Positions 51,004-60,056 of a stretch of 64,000 bases of DNA are shown one piece after another. Made by a program: the position numbers and the translations under genes. The notes below the pieces were generated by a model. That model searched no databases, had not been told where the DNA came from, and worked only from the letters and a program-made list of their open reading frames with translations. Origin of the DNA: Lysobacter arenosi (GTDB lineage: Bacteria; Pseudomonadota; Gammaproteobacteria; Xanthomonadales; Xanthomonadaceae); the NCBI RefSeq assembly GCF_016613475.2, contig NZ_CP071517.1:558001-622000 (forward strand), in the 5' to 3' direction. How positions within the stretch are numbered: position 1 is the first letter of the stretch; every line of letters begins with the position of its first letter.

Positions 51004-52698
51004 ATGCGCGTAAAGGCCGCCACCGTCCAGAAGTTTCTGCTCGGCCTAGCGCTGCTCGCTGCCCTCGCCTGGAATCTGGCCCATGCCAGTGAAATCAAAG
51101 GCTTGGAGCTGAGCGCCGGAGCCACCGGCACCCGCGCCGAGATCGCCCTCGATGGCGCCGGCGAATTCAAGGTGATCAGCCTGAAGGGACCCGACCGCCT
51201 GGTCGTTGACCTGCCGGCATCGAGCCTCGCCCGCAATTTCCGACTCCCCGCCAGCGCGGGTGTGGTCAAGTCCGTGCGCACCGGCGAGCCGGCGCCGGGC
51301 ACGTCGCGCATCGTCTTCGACCTGTCGCAGCCGGTAACGGTGCTCAAGCCGCGCATCGAGCAGGGCAGCAACGGTCCGCGTCTGGTGCTGGAGTGGCCGG
51401 GCGATGGCGCCGAGCCGATCGAAGGCATCGCCACGGTCGCCGCGCCGGTCGCACCGGTGCTGCCGCCTGCCTCCACATCTTCAGTGCCGACTTCTTCAGT
51501 GACGACCTCGCCGTCGCTGCCGGCTGCCACGGTGAGCGTGCCGTCCGGAACCGTGACGACCGCGTCCGCCGCAGCGTCTGCTGTCGCGCAGGCACCGTCC
51601 CCGGGCGAAGTCAGCGCTGCATCGTCCGAGGCCACGACCCGTTTGATCTCGGCGATCGTTGCCGGCCGTAGCGGTGCTGGCGATGCGCCGGCCGCCGCAC
51701 CGACGTCCGCGGCCACCGTCGCCGGGAATCCTGAGCCGGTTGCCGTCACCCCCGCGCCGCCGACGCAGCCGACCACGATCGCCACCGGCGTGCCCACCCG
51801 GATCGCTACCGGCCAACCGACTCTGATGCCCGGAGCGTCGACCGCTGCCGCGCCGCCGGCATCCACGGTTGTTGCGCCCGCTCCTGGCCAGGCGCCGGTC
51901 AAGACCATGAAGGACGTGATGCGCGGCCGCGGCATGCGCCCTCTCGTCATCGCCATCGACGCCGGCCACGGCGGCCAGGACCCTGGCGCGCTCGGCCCGT
52001 CGGGCAAGCGCGAGAAGGATGTCACCCTGGCCATCGCCCGCGAACTGGCACGCCAGATCAACGCCACGCCGGGCCTGAAGGCCCACCTGGTGCGCGACAC
52101 CGACGTGTTCATCCCGCTGCCGCGCCGCGCGCAGCTGGCGCGCCAGGCCAAGGCCGACATGTTCATCTCGATCCACGCCGACGCCGCCGAGAACCGCTCG
52201 GCCAAGGGCTCGTCGGTGTACGTGCTCTCGCTCAAGGGCGCGTCCTCGCAGCGTGCGCGCTGGCTGGCCGACAAGGAAAACTCCTCCGACCTGATCGGCG
52301 GCGTGCGCCTGGAGCAGACCAGCAACACCCTGGCATCGGTGCTGCTCGACCTGACCCAGAGTGGCCACATGAAGGCGTCCGAAGACGCCGCCGCGCACGT
52401 CCTGGACGGGCTCAAGCGCGTCGGCAACAACCACAAGCCGCATATCGAGCGCGCCAACTTCGCCGTGCTGCGCACGTCCGACATGCCGGCGATGCTGGTC
52501 GAGACCGCTTTCATCTCCAATCCGGACGAAGAGCGCCGGCTGACCGACCCCGCCCACCAGCGCAACCTGGCCCGCGCGGTGCTCGATGGCGTCAATACCT
52601 ACTTCACCCGCCAGCCGCCGCCGGGAACGTTGTACGCCGCGCGCGCTGATGCCACCTACGTGACTGCAGACGCGGGTGCCGGTGGCGGCAGCCCGTAA
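51004..52698 (+). CDS. N-acetylmuramoyl-L-alanine amidase with AMIN domain
   Basis: This 564-residue exported cell-wall hydrolase cuts the amide bond between muramic acid and the stem peptide during cell separation. It has a signal peptide (residues 1-28), an AMIN domain that targets the division septum (EIKGLELSAGATGTRAEIAL near residue 31 to VLEWPGDG), then an Ala/Pro/Thr/Val-rich linker of about 160 residues, unusually long. The Amidase_3 domain follows with IAIDAGHGGQDPGALG near residue 315, SIHADAAENRSAKG near 389 and MLVETAFISNPDEE near 498, containing the zinc His and Glu residues. Order nnr-tsaE-amidase-mutL is the AmiB/AmiC arrangement. Which paralogue it is cannot be decided. Confidence 0.94.
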   Translation: MRVKAATVQKFLLGLALLAALAWNLAHASEIKGLELSAGATGTRAEIALDGAGEFKVISLKGPDRLVVDLPASSLARNFRLPASAGVVKSVRTGEPAPGTSRIVFDLSQPVTVLKPRIEQGSNGPRLVLEWPGDGAEPIEGIATVAAPVAPVLPPASTSSVPTSSVTTSPSLPAATVSVPSGTVTTASAAASAVAQAPSPGEVSAASSEATTRLISAIVAGRSGAGDAPAAAPTSAATVAGNPEPVAVTPAPPTQPTTIATGVPTRIATGQPTLMPGASTAAAPPASTVVAPAPGQAPVKTMKDVMRGRGMRPLVIAIDAGHGGQDPGALGPSGKREKDVTLAIARELARQINATPGLKAHLVRDTDVFIPLPRRAQLARQAKADMFISIHADAAENRSAKGSSVYVLSLKGASSQRARWLADKENSSDLIGGVRLEQTSNTLASVLLDLTQSGHMKASEDAAAHVLDGLKRVGNNHKPHIERANFAVLRTSDMPAMLVETAFISNPDEERRLTDPAHQRNLARAVLDGVNTYFTRQPPPGTLYAARADATYVTADAGAGGGSP

Positions 52699-52785
52699 AA
52701 CAGCATTGCATCCCCGGAAACGTCGCTGCGTCGGCTATCATCACACCCGACTATTCCGACGACGCAGGACTGCGTCGCCCAGGCC

Positions 52786-54639
52786 GTGACGATCCGCCAG
52801 CTCCCCGACACCCTCATCAACCAGATCGCGGCCGGCGAGGTCATCGAGCGCCCGGCGTCCGTGGTCAAGGAACTGGTGGAGAACGCGCTCGATGCCGGCG
52901 CGCGCCGCATCGACATCGACCTGGAAGAGGGCGGGGTACGCCTGATCCGCATCCGCGATGACGGTGGCGGCATCGCCGCCGACGAACTGCCGCTGGCGAT
53001 CCAGCGCCATGCCACCAGCAAGATCGCCTCGCTCGACGACCTCGAAGGCGTGGCCACGCTCGGCTTCCGTGGCGAGGCGTTGCCGTCGATCGCCTCGGTG
53101 AGCCGCTTCGCCCTGACCTCGCGCCGCATCGGCAACGACCACGCGGCCACACTGGATGTCGAAGGCGGGCGCATCGGCTCGATCGTGCCCAAGCCGCATC
53201 CGCAGGGGACCACGGTCGAGGTTCGCGACCTGTTCTTCAACGTGCCGGCACGCCGCAAGTTCCTCAAGGCCGAGCGCACCGAGCTGGGCCACATCGAGGA
53301 ATGGCTGCGGCAGCTGGCGCTGGCGCGCCCGGACGTCGAACTGCGTGTCTCGCACAACGGCAAGCCGTCGCGGCGCTGGAAGGGCGAGGGCGACCTGCTC
53401 TCGGAAGTGCGCCTGCACGAAGCACTGGGCGAGGAATTCGCCCGCAACGCGCTGCGCGTCGACCACGCCGGCGGCGCGCACACCGAAGGCTCGGGCCAGG
53501 GGCTGCGCCTGCACGGCTGGATCGCCCAGCCGGCCTACAACCGCGCCAGCGCCGACCAGCAGTACCTGTACGTCAACGGCCGCGCCGTGCGCGACCGCAG
53601 CATCGCCCATGCGATCAAGCAGGCGTATGCCGACGTGCTGTTCCATGGCCGCCAGCCGGCGTACGTGTTGTTCCTCGAACTCGATCCGCGCCGTGTCGAC
53701 GTCAACGTGCATCCGGCCAAGCACGAGGTCCGCTTCCGCGACGCGCGCCTGATCCACGATTTCGTCTATCGCACGCTGCAAAGTGCACTGGCCGAGACCC
53801 GTGCCGGCACGACCGCGATCGGATCCGGCGCCCCGGTGGCCGGGGCTTCGGCTCCGGACTGGGGCGGGTCGATGTCGATGAGGGCTGGAGCGTCCAGCGC
53901 CGGCGTCTCGCCCGCCTTCTGGCGCCAGGAGCAGTCGCCGCTGCCGATGCAGGTCGCCGAGGCGCGCTCGGGCTATGCCGCACTCTACGGTGCGGCGCAG
54001 CCGGCGATGACTTCGTCCGCACCGATGCCGATGCCGCAAAGCGGCGACGCCACGCTGCCGCCCCTGGGCTATGCGATCGCGCAGCTGCATGGCGTGTACG
54101 TCCTGGCTGAAACCGCCGAAGGCCTGATCGTCGTCGACATGCATGCCGCCCACGAGCGCATCGGTTACGAGAAACTCAAGAACGCGCACGACGGAGAAGG
54201 CCTGCGCACCCAGCCGCTGCTGGTGCCGGCGACCCTGGCGGTGTCAGAGCGCGAGGCCGAAGTGGCCGAACGCGAAGGCGAGACACTGGCTGCGCTGGGC
54301 TTCGAAGTGACCCGCAGCGGGCCGCAGTCGCTGACGCTGCGCAGTGTTCCTGCATTGCTGGCCCATGGCGATGTCGAAGCGCTGCTGCGTGACGTCCTGG
54401 CCGACCTGCGCGAGCACGGCGAATCCAGGCGTGTGGCCGCCGCCCGCGACGAACTGCTGGCGACGATGGCCTGCCACGGCGCAGTGCGCGCCAACCGGCG
54501 CCTGAGCCTGCCGGAAATGAATGCCCTGCTGCGCGAGATGGAAGCCACCGAGCGCTCGGGCCAGTGCAACCATGGCCGCCCGACCTGGGCGCGCTTCACC
54601 CTTCCCGAAATCGATCGCTGGTTCCTGCGAGGACGTTGA
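52786..54639 (+). CDS. mutL: DNA mismatch repair protein MutL
   Basis: This 617-residue GHKL ATPase couples MutS mismatch recognition to strand excision. The N-terminal half has [20 protein letters not shown] near residue 15, DDGGGI near residue 58, ATSKI near residue 76, [13 protein letters not shown] near residue 88 and the [12 protein letters not shown] segment. After a linker of about 90 residues, low in conservation, the dimerisation domain follows with [20 protein letters not shown]. The endonuclease metal motif DQHA(x)2E(x)4E is replaced here by [13 protein letters not shown], as in some MutH-containing lineages. A GTG start at 52786 gives the standard N-terminus. The next gene begins immediately after its stop. 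Confidence 0.95.
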   Translation: MTIRQLPDTLINQIAAGEVIERPASVVKELVENALDAGARRIDIDLEEGGVRLIRIRDDGGGIAADELPLAIQRHATSKIASLDDLEGVATLGFRGEALPSIASVSRFALTSRRIGNDHAATLDVEGGRIGSIVPKPHPQGTTVEVRDLFFNVPARRKFLKAERTELGHIEEWLRQLALARPDVELRVSHNGKPSRRWKGEGDLLSEVRLHEALGEEFARNALRVDHAGGAHTEGSGQGLRLHGWIAQPAYNRASADQQYLYVNGRAVRDRSIAHAIKQAYADVLFHGRQPAYVLFLELDPRRVDVNVHPAKHEVRFRDARLIHDFVYRTLQSALAETRAGTTAIGSGAPVAGASAPDWGGSMSMRAGASSAGVSPAFWRQEQSPLPMQVAEARSGYAALYGAAQPAMTSSAPMPMPQSGDATLPPLGYAIAQLHGVYVLAETAEGLIVVDMHAAHERIGYEKLKNAHDGEGLRTQPLLVPATLAVSEREAEVAEREGETLAALGFEVTRSGPQSLTLRSVPALLAHGDVEALLRDVLADLREHGESRRVAAARDELLATMACHGAVRANRRLSLPEMNALLREMEATERSGQCNHGRPTWARFTLPEIDRWFLRGR

Positions 54640-55629
54640 ATGTCGGCATTTGCGAAAGGCGTGGTGTTGAGTAGCGCGCTGTTGAGTAGCGCGCTCTTGA
54701 GAAGCGTGCTCGTCCTGGCCGTGCTTGCGGCCGTCACCGCCTGCAGCAAGCCTGCCGAAGACACCGGCAAGGCAGCCAGTGACCAGGCCACGCAGGTAGC
54801 GTTCGCCCGCGACCTGGAACTGTGGCGCAGCCAGCGCGTGGCCGACCTGACCCGGCCCGACGGCTGGACCAGCGTGGTTGGCCTGCACTGGATCGACCCG
54901 GGTGCGCACTACATCGGCTCGTCCGCCGGCAATGGCATCACCCTGTCGGTCGGACCCTCGCACCTGGGCATGATCGACTTCAGCAACGGAAGGCTGCGCT
55001 TCGTCCCGGAGAAGGGCCTGGCGATGACGCCCGACGGCCAGCCGCTGACGGGCGCCACAGAACTGCGCGCCGACGATTCACCGACCGGACCCAGCCTGAT
55101 CTCGTTCGACGAGGGCAAGGGCCTGGTCACGGTGATCAAGCGTGGTGATCGCTACGCGCTGCGCGTCAAGCATGCCGACGCCGCCAGCCGCACCGGTTTC
55201 CGCGGCCTGGAGTACTGGCCGGCCACCACCAACTGGAAGGTCCAGGCGCGCTACGTGCCGCATCCGCCGGGCAAGACCCTGCCGATCGCCAACATCATCG
55301 GCACCACCGAAGAAGTCCCCAACCCCGGCGTGCTCGAATTCGAACGCGACGGCAAGCAATACCGCCTGGAAGCGCTCGACGAAGGCGAGGACACGCTGTT
55401 CCTCGTGTTCGCCGACCGCACCAGCGGCCATGGCAGTTATCCGGCCGGCCGCTTCCTCGACGCCCCCAAGCCAGGCGCCGATGCGAACGTGATGCTCGAT
55501 TTCAACCAGGCCTACAACCCGCCGTGCGCGTTCACCGCGTTCGCGACGTGCCCGCTGCCGCCGGCGGAGAATCGACTCGACCTGCGCGTCGACGCCGGCG
55601 AGAAGACCTACGCTCACGCTGCACCCTGA
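54640..55629 (+). CDS. DUF1684-family lipoprotein
   Basis: This 329-residue protein belongs to the DUF1684 family of unknown function. The signal peptide ends in a lipobox VTAC (cysteine near residue 32). The mature domain has DLELWRSQRVADLTRPDGWTSVVGLHW, VKHADAASRTGFRGLEYWP, LEALDEGEDTLFLVFAD and the C-terminal cysteine-containing segment NPPCAFTAFATCPLPPAENRLDLRV that is highly conserved in DUF1684. The gene begins directly at the mutL stop (TGA-ATG). Its signal peptide is encoded by three tandem 15-base repeats. It is probably anchored in the periplasmic leaflet. Confidence 0.87.
   Translation: MSAFAKGVVLSSALLSSALLRSVLVLAVLAAVTACSKPAEDTGKAASDQATQVAFARDLELWRSQRVADLTRPDGWTSVVGLHWIDPGAHYIGSSAGNGITLSVGPSHLGMIDFSNGRLRFVPEKGLAMTPDGQPLTGATELRADDSPTGPSLISFDEGKGLVTVIKRGDRYALRVKHADAASRTGFRGLEYWPATTNWKVQARYVPHPPGKTLPIANIIGTTEEVPNPGVLEFERDGKQYRLEALDEGEDTLFLVFADRTSGHGSYPAGRFLDAPKPGADANVMLDFNQAYNPPCAFTAFATCPLPPAENRLDLRVDAGEKTYAHAAP
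54667..54711 (+). repeat. Three 15-base tandem repeats in the DUF1684 signal peptide
   Basis: TTGAGTAGCGCGCTG, TTGAGTAGCGCGCTC and TTGAGAAGCGTGCTC follow each other in frame, encoding LSSAL, LSSAL, LRSVL. The first two differ only in the last base, so a recent duplication by slippage is likely. It lengthens the hydrophobic signal core by a whole number of codons. Confidence 0.9.
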
Positions 55630-55680
55630 CTTTCCTCAACCCCTCAACCTCGCGCCCGAAAGCCGAAGGAAACCGTTCCG

Positions 55681-56661
55681 ATGCGTCGCCTGAAGATGTT
55701 CTGCCTGACCCTGCTGGCTGTTGCCGGACTGGCTTCGGTAGCGCTCGCCGTCGAACGCGTGGCCGTGCCAGAGCGCGCGCCGCAGCCGCCGGCAGGAGCA
55801 GTGAAGGCGCCGCCGGTGCCGCTGCTGTGGAAGGTCTCCGACGCCGACAATTCGGTGTACCTGCTGGGGTCGTTCCATCTGCTCAAGGGCGATGACTATC
55901 CGCTGTCGCCCGACATCGACAGCGCCTTCGCCGCGTCCGACAAGGTCGTGTTCGAAGTCCCGCCCGAGCAGATGCTCGATCCGGCGATGGCGCAGAAGTT
56001 CCTGACCGCCGCCGGCTACAGCGATGGCCGCACGCTCACCCAGGTGCTGCCGGCGGCGCTGCGCGAGAAGTTCGCCCGCATCCTCGCCCAGCGCGGTGCC
56101 TCGATCGCCCAGTTCGATGCCTACGAGCCGTGGTTCATCAACCTGTCGCTGATGCTGGGGATGTCGCAGCAGCTCGGTTTCAGTCCCGAGAAGGGCATGG
56201 ACCAGTACCTGATGCAGCGCGCGGCGGCCGCCAGCAAGCCGACCTCGGGCCTGGAGTCGATCGATCTGCAGTTGCAGGTGCTCGACGCTTCGCCGATGGA
56301 CGAGCAGATCGTGTCGCTGAAGGAATTCCTCGACAAGCCGCTGGAGATGCCGGGCATGCTCGGCGACGTGCATTCGGCCTGGCGCGACGGCGACGTCGCC
56401 CGACTCGACAAGCTCACCCGCGACGAGATGCGCGAGAAGACCCCGCAGACCTACCGGATGGTCAACGTCGAACGCAACCAGGCCTGGTTGCCGCAGATCC
56501 AGGCCATGCTCGACAACGCGAAGAAGGGCGACACCCTGGTCGTGGTCGGCGCGCTGCACCTGCTCGGCGACGACGGCATCGTCGGCAAGCTGCGCGAGAA
56601 GGGGTACAAGGTCGAGCGCGTGTGCTCGACGTGCAGCGAGCAGCAACTGCTGGCGCAGTAA
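55681..56661 (+). CDS. TraB/GumN-family protein
   Basis: This 326-residue protein of the TraB/PrgY/GumN superfamily has a signal peptide (residues 1-23). The conserved motifs are LLGSFHLLKGDDYPL near residue 60 (GxxH) and a second VVGALHLLGDDGIV near residue 285 (GxLH), the catalytic histidine pair of metalloprotease-like TIKI/GumN proteins. The C-terminus KLREKGYKVERV is standard. It should act in the periplasm; in Xanthomonas the family includes GumN of the xanthan cluster, but it is common elsewhere and no gum genes flank it here. The substrate is unknown. Confidence 0.88.
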   Translation: MRRLKMFCLTLLAVAGLASVALAVERVAVPERAPQPPAGAVKAPPVPLLWKVSDADNSVYLLGSFHLLKGDDYPLSPDIDSAFAASDKVVFEVPPEQMLDPAMAQKFLTAAGYSDGRTLTQVLPAALREKFARILAQRGASIAQFDAYEPWFINLSLMLGMSQQLGFSPEKGMDQYLMQRAAAASKPTSGLESIDLQLQVLDASPMDEQIVSLKEFLDKPLEMPGMLGDVHSAWRDGDVARLDKLTRDEMREKTPQTYRMVNVERNQAWLPQIQAMLDNAKKGDTLVVVGALHLLGDDGIVGKLREKGYKVERVCSTCSEQQLLAQ

Positions 56662-56667
56662 CCCTCT

Positions 56668-56692
56668 CGCCGGAGCGAGCCCGCTCCTACGG
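56668..56692. repeat. GGAGCGAGCCCGCTCC-type intergenic repeat
   Basis: GCCGGAGCGAGCCCGCTCCTACGGC lies between two convergent genes. It is a short imperfect inverted repeat, with a second copy at 57115-57134. Confidence 0.6.
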
Positions 56693-57103
56693 CGTTGCCG
56701 GCACCAGTTCGATGCAGTCGACAGGGCAGGCCGGCACGCACAGCTCGCAGCCGGTGCACAGCGGTTCGATGACGGTATGCATGTGCTTGGACGCGCCGAT
56801 GATCGCGTCCACCGGGCAGGCCTGGATGCACTTGGTGCAGCCGATGCAGTCGGCCTCGACGATCACCGCGACCAGCGCCGGCTTGTGTTCGCCGCGCGTG
56901 CGGTCATAGGGCCGCGCTTGCACACCGAGCAGGCGCGCCAGTGCGCGCGCACCGGCATCGCCGCCGGGTGGGCAGCGATCGACATCGGCTTCGCCCGCGG
57001 CCATCGCTTCGGCGTACGGGCGGCAGCCGGCAAACCCGCACTGACCGCATTGGGTCTGCGGCAGGATGCGGTCGAGACGCTCGGTCAGGTCGAGGTCGGT
57101 CAT
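56687..57103 (-). CDS. RnfB-like ferredoxin, short soluble form
   Basis: This 138-residue protein has an N-terminal 4Fe-4S domain ([18 protein letters not shown] near residue 17, with a fourth Cys in DRCPPGG) and two ferredoxin clusters ([16 protein letters not shown] and [16 protein letters not shown]). That is the order of the RnfB/RsxB iron-sulfur region. The N-terminal membrane helix of true RnfB is missing, and no other rnf genes are nearby, so it is an orphan soluble form. It probably passes electrons in the cytoplasm; its partner is unknown. It lies 44 bases downstream of metG on the same strand. Confidence 0.87.
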   Translation of the reverse strand: MTDLDLTERLDRILPQTQCGQCGFAGCRPYAEAMAAGEADVDRCPPGGDAGARALARLLGVQARPYDRTRGEHKPALVAVIVEADCIGCTKCIQACPVDAIIGASKHMHTVIEPLCTGCELCVPACPVDCIELVPATP

Positions 57104-57114
57104 AAGGTGATGCC

Positions 57115-57134
57115 GGAGCGAGCAGGCTCGCTCC
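57115..57134. repeat. GGAGCGAGCAGGCTCGCTCC repeat
   Basis: A near-perfect palindrome between metG and the RnfB-like gene, related to the element at 56668-56692. It can form a 9-base stem with a two-base loop. Confidence 0.7.
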
Positions 57135-57147
57135 TGCGCGCGAAGGC

Positions 57148-59238
57148 TTACCGGACCGGCATTCCCGGTTCGGCGCCGCCGTCGGTGTCAAGCAGGAACA
57201 GCGAGCCACCGTCGAAGCCGGCCGACAGGATCATGCCCTCGCTGATGCCGAAGCGCATCTTGCGCGGGGCGAGGTTGGCGATGAACACCACGCTGCGGCC
57301 GACCAGCTTCTCCGGTTCGCCATAGGAACCGCGGATGCCGGAGAAGATCTGGCGCTTGCCCAGCTCGCCGGCATCGAGTTCGAAGCGCAGCAGCTTGTCG
57401 GAGCCGTCGACGAACTCGCACGCCAGCACCTTGCCGATGCGCAGGTCGAGCCTGGCGAAGTCGTCGATGCCTATCGTCGCGCCTGCCGTGGCGGCAGCAG
57501 CGGCCGGCGCCGCAGCCACGGCCTTCTCGGCCTTCGCCGGGGCGGCGGCCGTCTTCGTGGCGGTGTCGGCGTTGGCGTTCTCGGGATTCAGCGATTCTTT
57601 CGAGGCGTCGATCATGTGTTCGATGTGCTTGGGGTCGATTCGGGTGAACAGCGGCGTGTAGTTGCCGATGCGGTGGGCGAGCAGCGGCGATTCGAGATCG
57701 TTCCACTGCGCGACGGGCGCTGCCAGGAACGCCTCGGCCTGCGCGGTCACGCGCGGCAGCACCGGCTTGAGCGCGGCGTTGAGGACGCGGAACAGGTTCA
57801 GGCCCTGCGTGCACACCGACTGCAGCTGCGCGTCGGCGCCTTCCTGCTTGGCCAGCACCCACGGCTTGTGCTCGTCGATGTACTTGTTGGCCTCGTCGGC
57901 CAGGGCCATGGTCAGGCGCACGGCGGTGGCGGCCTCGTTGCGCGCGTAGGCCTCGGCGATCGGCGCCAGCTGCGCGACGAAGTGCGCGTACATCGCCCGA
58001 TCGGGCAGGGCATCGGCAAGACGACCTTCGAAACGCTTCTCGATGAAGCCGGCGCATCGGCTGGCGAGGTTGACGAACTTGCCGACCACGTCGGCGTTCA
58101 CGCGTGCGGTGAAGTCGGCCAGGTTGAGGTCGAGGTCGTCGACGCCGCCGCTGGTCTTGGTCGCGTAGTAGTAGCGCAGCGCCTCCGGATCCAGGCCGGC
58201 ATCGAGGTAGGTGCGCGCCATCACGAACGTGCCGCGCGACTTCGACATCTTGGCGCCGTCCACCATCAGGTAGCCGTTGACGTGCAGGCGGGTCGGCGCG
58301 CGGAAACCCGCGCCGTGCAGCACCGCCGGCCAGAACAGGCCGTGGAAGTTGACGATGTCCTTGCCGATGAAATGGTGCAGTTCGGCCTTGCTGTCGCGGG
58401 TGAGGTACGACCAGAAATCCAGGCCCTCGCGTTCGCACAGCGCCTGGAAGCTCGACAGGTAACCGATCGGCGCGTCGAGCCAGACGTACAGGAACTTGCC
58501 CGGGTGGCCGGGAATCTGGAATCCGAAGTAGGGCGCGTCGCGGGAGATGTCCCAGGCGCGCAGCCCGCCCTCGGCGTCCAGCCATTCCTGCAGCTTGGCC
58601 TTGACGCCGGGCATGGCGACATCGCCCGACAGCCACTCGCGCAGGAAGGCGTCGAACTGGCCGACCTCGAAGAAGAAGTGCTCGGACTCGCGCAGTTCCG
58701 GCGTCGCGCCGCTGACCACGGAGCGCGGCTCCTTCAACTCGCTCGGCGAGTAGGTGGCGCCGCAGTTCTCGCAGTTGTCGCCGTACTGGTCGGGCGTGCC
58801 GCAGTTGGGGCAGATGCCCTTGACGTAGCGGTCGGGCAGGAACATGCCCTTGACCGGGTCGTACAGCTGCTCGACCGAGCGCCGGCTGATGTGGCCGTTG
58901 TTGTCGAGCTTGGCGTAGATCGCCTCGGTCAACGCGCGGTTGCGCGGCGAGTTGGTCGAATCGTAGTGATCGAAGGCCACGCCGAAGTCGGCGAAGTCGC
59001 GCTCATGGCTGGACTGCATGCCGGCGATGAACGCTTCCGGCGACTGCCCGGCCTTCTCGGCGGCGAGCATGATCGGGGTGCCGTGGGTGTCGTCGGCGCA
59101 GACATACCAGGCCTTGTGGCCGGCCAATCGCTGCGCGCGGCACCAGATGTCGGCCTGTGTGTAGCCGACCAGATGGCCGAGGTGCAGGTGCCCGTTGGCG
59201 TAGGGCAGGGCACAGGAAACGACGAACTCGCGGGACAT
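57148..59238 (-). CDS. metG: Methionyl-tRNA synthetase
   Basis: This 696-residue class I synthetase charges tRNA-Met. It has the HIGH-type motif [15 protein letters not shown] near residue 13, a zinc-binding insert [17 protein letters not shown] near residue 145, [11 protein letters not shown] near residue 252 and the KMSKSRGTF motif near residue 334. An Ala/Lys/Pro-rich linker of about 35 residues leads to a C-terminal tRNA-binding (OB-fold, EMAP-like) domain starting at [15 protein letters not shown]. That domain is found in the dimeric E. coli form. The start ATG at 59238 fits the family N-terminus. Confidence 0.97.
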   Translation of the reverse strand: MSREFVVSCALPYANGHLHLGHLVGYTQADIWCRAQRLAGHKAWYVCADDTHGTPIMLAAEKAGQSPEAFIAGMQSSHERDFADFGVAFDHYDSTNSPRNRALTEAIYAKLDNNGHISRRSVEQLYDPVKGMFLPDRYVKGICPNCGTPDQYGDNCENCGATYSPSELKEPRSVVSGATPELRESEHFFFEVGQFDAFLREWLSGDVAMPGVKAKLQEWLDAEGGLRAWDISRDAPYFGFQIPGHPGKFLYVWLDAPIGYLSSFQALCEREGLDFWSYLTRDSKAELHHFIGKDIVNFHGLFWPAVLHGAGFRAPTRLHVNGYLMVDGAKMSKSRGTFVMARTYLDAGLDPEALRYYYATKTSGGVDDLDLNLADFTARVNADVVGKFVNLASRCAGFIEKRFEGRLADALPDRAMYAHFVAQLAPIAEAYARNEAATAVRLTMALADEANKYIDEHKPWVLAKQEGADAQLQSVCTQGLNLFRVLNAALKPVLPRVTAQAEAFLAAPVAQWNDLESPLLAHRIGNYTPLFTRIDPKHIEHMIDASKESLNPENANADTATKTAAAPAKAEKAVAAAPAAAAATAGATIGIDDFARLDLRIGKVLACEFVDGSDKLLRFELDAGELGKRQIFSGIRGSYGEPEKLVGRSVVFIANLAPRKMRFGISEGMILSAGFDGGSLFLLDTDGGAEPGMPVR

Positions 59239-59282
59239 GGGGGGCCGGGACGCGTAAAGAGCGGGGGATTATCGCATGGCGA

Positions 59283-59340
59283 CTTCCCCCTCTCCCTCGT
59301 CGCTTCGCGACCTGTCCCTCTCGCCCTGAAGGGAGAGGGA
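59283..59340. repeat. CCCTCTCC-type intergenic repeat between DUF2147 and metG
   Basis: The block has a small stem GTCGC-TTC-GCGAC and a second stem TCCCTCTC...GAGAGGGA. It belongs to the CCCTCTCC element also found at 29410-29431. Confidence 0.7.
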
Positions 59341-59351
59341 CGGTGGACGTA

Positions 59352-59807
59352 TTACTGGCGCACCCAGGTCTGCGTGCGACCCAGCAGCGAGAAGCCCATG
59401 AAACCGCGGACTTCCAGCTTCTTGCCGCCGTCGATCGGGGTGACCTTCACCGAGTAGATCTTGCCGCTGGCCGGGTCGAGGATCTGGCCGCCTTCCCAGG
59501 TCTCGCCGTCCTGCTTGATGCCCCACAGGATCACCATGCCCTTGACCGGCTTGTCCTTGCGGTCGCCCGAGCACTTGTCGCAGACCGGGTTCGGGCCGCG
59601 GTCGGACTGCAGGATCTCGGTGACGCGGCCGGCAAGGCTGCCGTCCTTGGCCTGGTAGATCTCCACCACGGACTTGGGCTTCTGGGTCTTGTCGTCGATG
59701 GTGGTCCAGTGACCGACCGGCACCGGCGTCTGCGCTGACGCGGCAGTCGACAGCAGGCTCAACGGCAGTGCAGTGAGGAACAGCAGGGCAAGCAACTTCG
59801 TACGCAT
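59352..59807 (-). CDS. DUF2147-family exported protein
   Basis: This 151-residue protein has a signal peptide ending at ASAQ (residues 1-25). The mature domain, GHWTTIDDKTQKPKSVVEIY to FMGFSLLGRTQTWVR, matches DUF2147, a small beta-barrel-like family of unknown function seen in the periplasm of many proteobacteria. Two cysteines in CDKCSGDRKDKP are typical and may bind metal or form a disulfide. The ATG at 59807 has a good GGAGGGG ribosome site seven bases upstream. It lies downstream of a possible -10 element and is transcribed towards metG's start. Confidence 0.9.
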   Translation of the reverse strand: MRTKLLALLFLTALPLSLLSTAASAQTPVPVGHWTTIDDKTQKPKSVVEIYQAKDGSLAGRVTEILQSDRGPNPVCDKCSGDRKDKPVKGMVILWGIKQDGETWEGGQILDPASGKIYSVKVTPIDGGKKLEVRGFMGFSLLGRTQTWVRQ

Positions 59808-59864
59808 GGGTCCCCTCCCAGGGATGTATTCGGCAAGGCCCGCACCGGGGTGCGGTTGCGGACC

Positions 59865-59870
59865 TTTATA
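59865..59870 (-). promoter_or_regulatory. Possible -10 element (TATAAA) upstream of the DUF2147 gene
   Basis: TATAAA on the - strand lies 58 bases before the DUF2147 start. No good -35 is visible at the expected spacing, and a GC-rich inverted repeat (CCGCACCGGGGTGCGG) lies between it and the gene. The rest of the 249-base gap to the mrp gene has no evident feature. Confidence 0.3.
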
Positions 59871-60056
59871 CCGCATCCGCAAGCGTACGGACCGGGCCTG
59901 GAGAGCGTTTTGGCAATGACCCGATGTGGCGGCATCGCGGCGACAGTGAACGGGTCCGGGCGTCCGTGACGCTGTGATTCCGGGGCGGGCGCGCAATAGC
60001 ACGTAACATGGCGGCCCCGGGCAATGCCGCATTGAAGAAAGATCAAGGTCGCTGTC

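Noticed and set aside
55681..56661. Xanthan gum cluster membership of the GumN-like gene
   Set aside because: No gum genes are adjacent; the family is widespread outside gum clusters.
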